In this document: in pieces, positions 15,801-19,461 of the stretch
Position numbering within the stretch: position 1 is the first letter of the stretch
Layout of the letters: each line of letters starts with the position of its first letter
Source of the DNA: DIGJ01 sp036658435
GTDB taxonomy: Bacteria > Bacillota > Clostridia > Lachnospirales > Lachnospiraceae
Length of the DNA stretch: 19,461 nucleotides
Assembly (NCBI GenBank): GCA_036658435.1
Contig: JAVXEO010000046.1
Coordinates: 1-19,461 of the forward strand
Reading direction: 5' to 3'
The notes under the pieces: generated by a model
What the model was told of the DNA's origin: nothing
Databases searched by the model: none
Seen by the model: only the letters and a program-made list of their open reading frames with translations
Translations under genes and position numbers: made by a program

Positions 15801-16016
15801 GTGATGGATGGTTTAGAGGCAGCGAGAAGAATTCGGGGTCTTGATAATAAGTGGGCAAAATTCATACCTATTATTGCAATGTCGGCTAACGCTTTTGATG
15901 ATGATGTTATCAAGTCTCAAAATGCTGGAATGAATGCACATCTTGCAAAACCAATTGATGGGGAACTACTTTATCGAACTTTAGATTATTTTTTTCAAAA
16001 GAAGACAGAGCTATAA
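12855..16016 (+). CDS. Cytosolic multi-PAS hybrid sensor histidine kinase/response regulator
   Basis: This 1053-residue protein has no transmembrane segment or signal peptide and so senses inside the cell. PAS domains are seen at about 11-127, 138-258 and 265-385, and two more divergent PAS-like blocks at about 400-522 and 530-648. A short coiled coil leads to the HisKA domain with phospho-acceptor H682 in SHEIRTPMNA. The ATPase domain shows the N-box (INILTNAIKF), DTGIGIG and GSGLGLAIS. A receiver domain ends the protein (LLVEDHQLN, phospho-acceptor D978 in MDIRMP, conserved Lys in LAKP). All catalytic residues are present. There is no Hpt domain and no cognate regulator nearby, so the output partner is unknown. 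GAAGG lies 7 nt before the ATG. It precedes sigK but is separated from it by a hairpin. Confidence 0.92.
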   Translation: MKKTTEIKTDLMNLALPIGLLIVSTYPDYKIIFANAKFCELLGLNSREESVQTFYKSAWDFVYPKDKNRLKELASKRNGDSELYEVVYRVIRKDKSLIWVNQCSQHLLDENGKELVYAYYTDVTAKKQMEETIRAGANKYEILINSIPGGVGMYQLNAEFTPIFISERVYELCGMTKEEYDEATKNTTLDIFHPDDRQGLIDAVQEAYKGKRKFDYIHRVRQKEGNYRWLRVSGQLMKGQEHKLILYTVFTDVHEQIMAEQALRESEFRYKVAVKASNINIWEYDYKEDTMTIFSKSSRISSSKNVINNYTQLMIEKKYIREDSIAILLDTIQKMKNGEKESTIDIWIHVQPDSEYWCERITCTNIFDEKQKPMKAYCVGRDVTREKEAEKRYRDELSYREAMQKATMASINVNLTKNKILDFKSNFPEIVANMKSAVTVQEYFDQVYTELATEEMQKQCAAVFNRDALLQYFENGETTLSLELTRKIGECRYWTIMTAHMMKQPEDQEIVAFLYSTNITNERTMQNVMSAIVKTDYDFLVVVDAMKNSATRYSEKNFGNRYAFESENFEEETQEYIRNYICKEDVPRVVKEMTLPNILKQLEENGTYNIFYRVPNVDDETLHKQLRFSFINRDLKIFLMTRIDITAAFKEQEKKNQELIEAVEMAEEANAAKSEFLSRISHEIRTPMNAIMGMAQIAIQNLDNREFVKECIEKSQYSSHYLLLLLNDILDMSKIESGKVMLKNGNIDCQQTMDAISTIIGTQAAQKGVTYEVTEFKERRCNYIGDGVRLQQILINILTNAIKFTPKGGTVRLDITQVSGNEKKVNLCFKISDTGIGIGEKFLPNLFKPFSQEHTNAGYGGSGLGLAISKNLAELMGGEISVNSVLGEGTTFKVCIPLEIPESSEKSGNEKHASKEHTVFDFKGKRILLVEDHQLNIMVAKKLLEFKNAKVEVAENGKIALDLFTKTEEPIYDAILMDIRMPVMDGLEAARRIRGLDNKWAKFIPIIAMSANAFDDDVIKSQNAGMNAHLAKPIDGELLYRTLDYFFQKKTEL

Positions 16017-16042
16017 TATTTGAAAAGAAATAGATGGAAAGG

Positions 16043-16071
16043 CACGAAATCGAGTACCTCAACATAGACTG
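16043..16071 (+). promoter_or_regulatory. Tentative sporulation-type (sigma-E/sigma-K) promoter of sigK
   Basis: CACG (16043-16046), a 16-bp gap, then CATAGACTG (16063-16071) partly matches the Bacillus sigma-K pattern mACm-16-CATAnnnTA, with the final TA imperfect. CATAGACT also resembles the sigma-E -10. A start near 16076 would leave out the left arm of the hairpin at 16054-16101. This is a weak, short-motif match. Confidence 0.3.
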
Positions 16072-16101
16072 TTAGAAAGCGTTTATGTTGAGGTGCTTTT
16101 T
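16054..16101 (+). terminator. Terminator-like hairpin overlapping the sigK ribosome site and start
   Basis: A 13-bp stem (16054-16066, GTACCTCAACATA, with 16084-16096, one G-T wobble) has a 17-nt loop and is followed by T5 (16097-16101). It ends the kinase transcript in the manner of an intrinsic terminator. Its right arm also contains the ATG at 16085 and the GAGGTG (16090-16095) that would serve sigK. Confidence 0.75.
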
Positions 16102-16732
16102 GCTTAAATCATTTCCAAAACCACTAGGCACCAAGGAAGAACAAAAATACCTGCTTGAGCTCAGAGAAGGAAGTAGAGAAGCAAGAGAAGTTTTAATTGA
16201 AAGAAATCTTCGTTTGGTAGCACATATAGTGAAAAAATATAGCATGGCAGATAAGGATACGGATGATTTGATTTCCATAGGAACCATAGGACTAATTAAA
16301 GCAATTGACAGTTTTGATTTGGAGAAGGGGATTCGATTGGCAACGTATGCGTCGCGATGTATTGATAATGAATTACTTATGTTATTTCGAAGTGGAAAGA
16401 AACAAGGAAGAGAAGTTTATTTATATGAACCCATCGGCTCTGACAAAGAGGGAAATGAAATTAATCTTCTTGATGTGATTGAAACGGAAGATGAGGACGT
16501 GGTTGCCTTGATGGAACTTCAGGAGAATATAAAGAAACTGTATTGCTATATGGAAATTGCTTTGGATGAGCGGGAAAAAGAAATTATATGTATGCGTTAT
16601 GGTCTTTACGGAAAAATAGAAATTACCCAAAGAGAAATTGCGCAGAGACTGGGAATCAGCAGAAGTTACGTTAGCCGCATTGAGAAAAAAGCATTAGAAA
16701 AATTAAGGGCAGATTTTGAAAAAGTGAATTAA
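16085..16732 (+). CDS. sigK: RNA polymerase sporulation sigma factor SigK, without pro-sequence
   Basis: Sigma-K directs late mother-cell gene expression in sporulation. The 215 residues match B. subtilis sigma-K: SFPKPL near the start, then ERNLRLVAHIVKKYS, DDLISIGTIGLIKAID and LATYASRCIDNE (region 2), PIGSDKEGNEINL, and the region 4 helix-turn-helix TQREIAQRLGISRSYVSRIE. The protein begins about where mature sigma-K begins: a TAG at 16073-16075 blocks any longer frame, so there is no ~20-residue inhibitory pro-peptide. Two starts are possible: ATG 16085 (weak ribosome site), or TTG 16100 preceded by GAGGTG at 16090-16095, which gives 210 residues. The gene is intact, with no skin-like insertion. 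Confidence 0.93.
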   Translation: MLRCFLLKSFPKPLGTKEEQKYLLELREGSREAREVLIERNLRLVAHIVKKYSMADKDTDDLISIGTIGLIKAIDSFDLEKGIRLATYASRCIDNELLMLFRSGKKQGREVYLYEPIGSDKEGNEINLLDVIETEDEDVVALMELQENIKKLYCYMEIALDEREKEIICMRYGLYGKIEITQREIAQRLGISRSYVSRIEKKALEKLRADFEKVN

Positions 16733-16736
16733 AAGG

Positions 16737-16774
16737 AGCAAGGCAATGGCAGAAAAGTCATTGCTTTGCTTTTT
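16737..16774 (+). terminator. Rho-independent terminator of sigK
   Basis: A 12-bp stem (AGCAAGGCAATG pairing with CATTGCTTTGCT, one G-T wobble) has a 10-nt loop and is followed by a T-run. It starts 5 nt after the sigK stop, so sigK is a single-gene unit. Confidence 0.9.
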
Positions 16775-16796
16775 CCAATGTGGAATAATAAAAGTA

Positions 16797-16816
16797 CTAT
16801 CTGGAAATCCAGATGG
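16797..16816. promoter_or_regulatory. Dyad overlapping the -35, possible operator
   Basis: The inverted repeat CTATCTGG / CCAGATGG (8 bp with one G-T, 4-nt centre AAAT) covers the -35 box of the acyltransferase promoter. Its place, before the transcription start, suggests a protein-binding site rather than an RNA hairpin. The cognate protein is unknown. Confidence 0.4.
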
Positions 16817-16830
16817 ATATAGTGTATAAT
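16802..16830 (+). promoter_or_regulatory. Probable sigma-A promoter of the acyltransferase gene
   Basis: A perfect TATAAT (16825-16830) is preceded at 17 bp by TGGAAA (16802-16807), which matches TTGACA at four of six. The -35 lies inside the dyad at 16797-16816. Confidence 0.65.
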
Positions 16831-16861
16831 AAAAAAATCAATCAAGTTAGGAAGACGGAAG

Positions 16862-17902
16862 ATGAGTGAAAAGACAATAACACAGGCAGAACCAAGGTTT
16901 TATAAGTTTGACAATTTGAAATTCATATTAATTCTGACCGTGGTGGTTGGCCATTTCTGTGATGAGTATACCAAAGGGTCCGGAACAATGAAGTCAATCT
17001 TTATTTTTATCTATACCTTTCATATGCCATTATTTTTATTTGTTTCCGGTTTATTTCGTAAAAGACAGAGAGAAGGGGAAGGGCTAAGGATTGACAAAAT
17101 CACCACGTATATTTTAATTGGATTTGGGCTGAAACTTTTGATTTTTTTTATAAAGTTAGTTTTTCATAAGAATCCATCTTTTAAATTCTTATCGGATAAG
17201 GGGATACCATGGTTTATGTTTGTACTGGTTGAATATGAAATTCTTATTTTTTTGACACAGAAGATAAAAGGCTGCATAGTTGTGGGAATCGCTATTGTTT
17301 TGGGATGTATTTCCGGTTATGCCAATTGGATTGGAGATTTCCTATATGTATCCAGATTTTTGGTGTATGCTCCATTTTTCCTGTTGGGTTATTATTTGAA
17401 TCCGGTGGCAGTTAAAAATTTTCTTCAGAAGAGGAGCGTTCAGATTATTTCCATTTTTTGTTTTCTGGGCCTTCTATATCTTTGTTTTTGCAAACGGGAA
17501 CTGATATATCCATATCGCTATCTGTTTACCGGACGGCATCCGTTTTCTATTGTAAAGATAGAAAATTGCAGTGCATTACACCGTATGATAGCCTATTTGA
17601 TTACTACGGTATCTTGTATATCGGTTGCATCCATAGTACCAGATGTCAGGCTGCCATTGGTAACAAAATTTGGAAGTCGAACCTTACAAGTATACTTTTG
17701 GCACCGCCCTATTTTATTTGTAATTATGTATTCAAAAATTATGGACCCAGTGTTTTATTATCTTCCGGATGCTCTTTGTAAATTGCTTTTTTTGATGATG
17801 GGAGTTGTGCTAACTTTTATATTATCGCTTAAGGTTTTTGCTCTTCCACTGAATTGTTCTTTTTACAGGCGATTTTTAGGAAAACTAAAAGAGAAGAGAT
17901 GA
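16862..17902 (+). CDS. Membrane acyltransferase family 3 protein (O-acetyltransferase type)
   Basis: This 346-residue integral membrane protein has about ten hydrophobic segments. It shows hallmarks of the Acyl_transf_3 family: FDNLKFILILTVVVGHF near the N-terminus with its conserved His, FHMPLFLFVSG in the second segment, and RTLQVYFWH in the C-terminal part. Such proteins transfer acetyl or other acyl groups to extracellular polysaccharide, lipid or peptidoglycan sugars; this one resembles fucose 4-O-acetylase-like members. The substrate cannot be read from sequence, and no glycan gene cluster surrounds it. GGAAGACGGAAG lies just before the ATG. It has its own promoter and sits alone between sigK and rlmD; no clear terminator follows. 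Confidence 0.85.
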   Translation: MSEKTITQAEPRFYKFDNLKFILILTVVVGHFCDEYTKGSGTMKSIFIFIYTFHMPLFLFVSGLFRKRQREGEGLRIDKITTYILIGFGLKLLIFFIKLVFHKNPSFKFLSDKGIPWFMFVLVEYEILIFLTQKIKGCIVVGIAIVLGCISGYANWIGDFLYVSRFLVYAPFFLLGYYLNPVAVKNFLQKRSVQIISIFCFLGLLYLCFCKRELIYPYRYLFTGRHPFSIVKIENCSALHRMIAYLITTVSCISVASIVPDVRLPLVTKFGSRTLQVYFWHRPILFVIMYSKIMDPVFYYLPDALCKLLFLMMGVVLTFILSLKVFALPLNCSFYRRFLGKLKEKR

Positions 17903-17999
17903 AATTTTTTGGTGATTTGTGGTTTAAAAGCGGATGCCATCGGAAGATGTGAAACAATAATAAAATTTAGAGTGCGAATAACGCACAGATTGGACGCAG

Positions 18000-19373
18000 A
18001 TGAAAAAAGGAGATGTTTTAGAGGGATTTGTGAGCGAATACAAGTTTCCAAACAAAGGAATTGTTAAAATAGAAGAAGATAAAGTGATAGTAAAGAATGG
18101 TTTACCGGGGCAAAAAGTTAAATTTTCCATTCAAAAAAAACGCAAAGGAAAATGTGAAGGACGCCTTTTAGAAGTGGTAGAGAATTCGGAACTGGAGTCC
18201 AGAGAGGCAGCATGTGAACATTTTGGACCATGTGGAGGCTGTACTTATCAAAAATTTCCATATGAGGAACAACTAAAGCTAAAGGAAAAGATGGTAAAAG
18301 AAATTCTGGATGAGGTATGTAAGGAATATGAATTTTTAGGAATTAAGGGGAGCCCTACGGAGTGGCAATATCGTAATAAAATGGAATTTTCTTTTGGAGA
18401 TGAATATAAGGATGGACCACTTGCACTTGGACTTCATAAAAAAGGGAGTATGTATGATATTGTAAATGCTTGTGGCTGTAAAATAGTGAATACGGACTAT
18501 TCTTTGATTTTAGAATGCGTATTAAATTATTTTAAAGAAAAATCAGTGCCGTTTTACCATAAGATGACACATGATGGATATCTACGTCATCTTTTAATCC
18601 GCTGTGGTGCAAAGACGGGGGAAATAATAGTGAGCTTAATTACTTCCAGTCAAATACCGGAAACAACCGGCAAAAATTTTATTGATTTGGAGGAGTTGAA
18701 ATCCCAGCTTTTGAACCTGCCACTTTTGGGAAAATTGGTTGGTATTTCTCATATAACGAATGATAGTCTTGCGGATGTTGTAAAAAGTGATAATACAAAA
18801 ATACTGTATGGACAGGATTATTTTTATGAAGAATTATTAGGCCTGAAATTTAAGATTTCAACTTTTTCTTTCTTTCAAACAAATTCTTTGGGAGCAGAGG
18901 TGCTTTATAATACGACCCGGGAATTTATTGGAGAAACAAAGGATAAGGTGATTTTTGATTTATACAGCGGAACCGGTACCATTGCACAGATCTTGGCTCC
19001 TATTGCAAAGAAGATAATTGGTGTTGAAATTGTGGAAGAAGCAGTAGAAGCGGCAAAGGAAAATGCAAAGATGAATGGTTTGAATAATTGCGAATTTATT
19101 GCGGGAGATGTACTTAAGGTAATAGATACCATTGAAGAAAGACCTGATATAATTGTGCTGGATCCACCAAGAGATGGAATTCACCCTAAGGCATTGGAAC
19201 GGATTATCGATTATGGAGTTGATAAGATGGTTTATATTTCCTGCAAACCTACCAGTTTGGCAAGAGATTTAGTTGTGCTCCAGGAAAAAGGGTATAAAGT
19301 GGAACGAGTTTGCTGCGTGGACATGTTCCCGGAAACAGGGCATGTGGAGACGGTCTGCCTTTTGTCCCGATAA
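18000..19373 (+). CDS. rlmD: 23S rRNA (uracil-5-)-methyltransferase RlmD/RlmCD family
   Basis: This enzyme makes 5-methyluridine in 23S rRNA (U1939, and in B. subtilis RlmCD also U747). The 457 residues comprise an N-terminal TRAM domain (about 1-60), a 4Fe-4S motif CEHFGPCGGC (C72, C78, C81, with a fourth Cys at C158 or C160), and a SAM-binding FDLYSGTGTIAQ. DPPRDGIHP follows, and the catalytic Cys C415 is in YISCKPTS. It ends in GHVETVCLLSR, the usual C-terminus. The ribosome site is weak (GGA at 17992-17994), and a small hairpin GTGCG-AATAA-CGCAC (17972-17986) lies just upstream. The gene's 3' end is a recurrent integration target for conjugative elements in Firmicutes, and repeats follow it here. 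Confidence 0.93.
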   Translation: MKKGDVLEGFVSEYKFPNKGIVKIEEDKVIVKNGLPGQKVKFSIQKKRKGKCEGRLLEVVENSELESREAACEHFGPCGGCTYQKFPYEEQLKLKEKMVKEILDEVCKEYEFLGIKGSPTEWQYRNKMEFSFGDEYKDGPLALGLHKKGSMYDIVNACGCKIVNTDYSLILECVLNYFKEKSVPFYHKMTHDGYLRHLLIRCGAKTGEIIVSLITSSQIPETTGKNFIDLEELKSQLLNLPLLGKLVGISHITNDSLADVVKSDNTKILYGQDYFYEELLGLKFKISTFSFFQTNSLGAEVLYNTTREFIGETKDKVIFDLYSGTGTIAQILAPIAKKIIGVEIVEEAVEAAKENAKMNGLNNCEFIAGDVLKVIDTIEERPDIIVLDPPRDGIHPKALERIIDYGVDKMVYISCKPTSLARDLVVLQEKGYKVERVCCVDMFPETGHVETVCLLSR

Positions 19374-19411
19374 ATCAAGGCTTTGTTGCTGATTAGATAA
19401 ATAAAGATGGC

Positions 19412-19457
19412 GGTTTGTCCACCTTTTGTCCACCTAATTTTAATTGGTGGACAAACC
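19412..19457. repeat. Compact direct and inverted repeat downstream of rlmD
   Basis: TTTGTCCACC occurs twice in direct orientation (19414-19423 and 19425-19434). GGTGGACAAACC (19446-19457) is the exact reverse complement of GGTTTGTCCACC (19412-19423). The centre between the second copy and the inverted copy is 11 nt of pure A/T. It could be a hairpin, a recombinase core or arm site, or the edge of a mobile element; the window ends 4 nt later. Confidence 0.7.
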
Positions 19458-19461
19458 ACTG

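Noticed and set aside
16085..16732. A sigK interrupted by a skin-type prophage element, or a different sigma factor
   Set aside because: The frame is continuous through regions 2 and 4, and the PIGSDKEGNEI segment is characteristic of sigma-K.
19232..19459. A minus-strand open frame at the right edge, possibly the end of a downstream gene
   Set aside because: Most of it is antisense to the rlmD 3' end and contains the catalytic-motif codons in reverse. Its N-terminal part is only the repeat sequence, so it is a shadow frame.

Overview
The window looks like chromosomal DNA from a low-GC, spore-forming Clostridia, most likely a member of the Lachnospiraceae. The support is the AT-rich sequence with AGGAGG-type ribosome sites and TTG/GTG starts, a sporulation sigma-K gene, Firmicutes-type markers (RNase J, IreB, RuvX, a DUF1292 protein, a YlbF-family protein), and gene orders shared with Bacillus subtilis. 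No tRNA, rRNA, CRISPR array, transposase or integrase gene is visible. The genus cannot be fixed from the sequence alone.

Layout. (1) 2-391 is the 3' end of a tyrosine phosphatase gene, closed by a hairpin terminator. (2) 595-4803 holds prmA, rsmE, a cysteine desulfurase gene and thiI; rsmE has its own promoter overlapping the prmA stop. (3) 4804-4931 is an intergenic block of hairpins with a GC-rich patch. (4) 4950-5183 is the only minus-strand gene, an HPr-like protein without the catalytic histidine. (5) 5364-6722 is mtaB. (6) 6805-7802 is ireB-ruvX-DUF1292. (7) 7894-10463 is fur, the RNase J gene and a ylbF-like gene. (8) 10499-12812 is a shortened mltG-like gene, trmR and a U32-family trhP. 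(9) 12855-16016 is a 1053-residue hybrid sensor kinase. (10) 16085-16732 is sigK, whose start lies inside a terminator-like hairpin. (11) 16862-17902 is a membrane acyltransferase. (12) 18000-19373 is rlmD, followed at the right edge by a compact direct plus inverted repeat.

Function. Most of the window serves translation and RNA: ribosomal protein L11 methylation (PrmA), 16S rRNA U1498 methylation (RsmE), tRNA 4-thiouridine (cysteine desulfurase with ThiI), tRNA ms2t6A37 (MtaB), 16S rRNA processing (RuvX), mRNA decay (RNase J), wobble-uridine hydroxylation and methylation (TrhP, TrmR) and 23S rRNA m5U (RlmD). Two B. subtilis orders are kept with insertions: prmA-rsmE-...-mtaB, and ireB-ruvX-DUF1292-...-mltG-trmR-trhP. 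Regulation enters through Fur, IreB, the hybrid kinase and sigma-K.

I found no clear undescribed multi-gene system. The points most worth a second look are the hairpin over the sigK start, the absence of a sigma-K pro-sequence, the repeat beside the rlmD 3' end (a known class of integration site), the His-less HPr, and the MltG-like protein lacking its catalytic domain.
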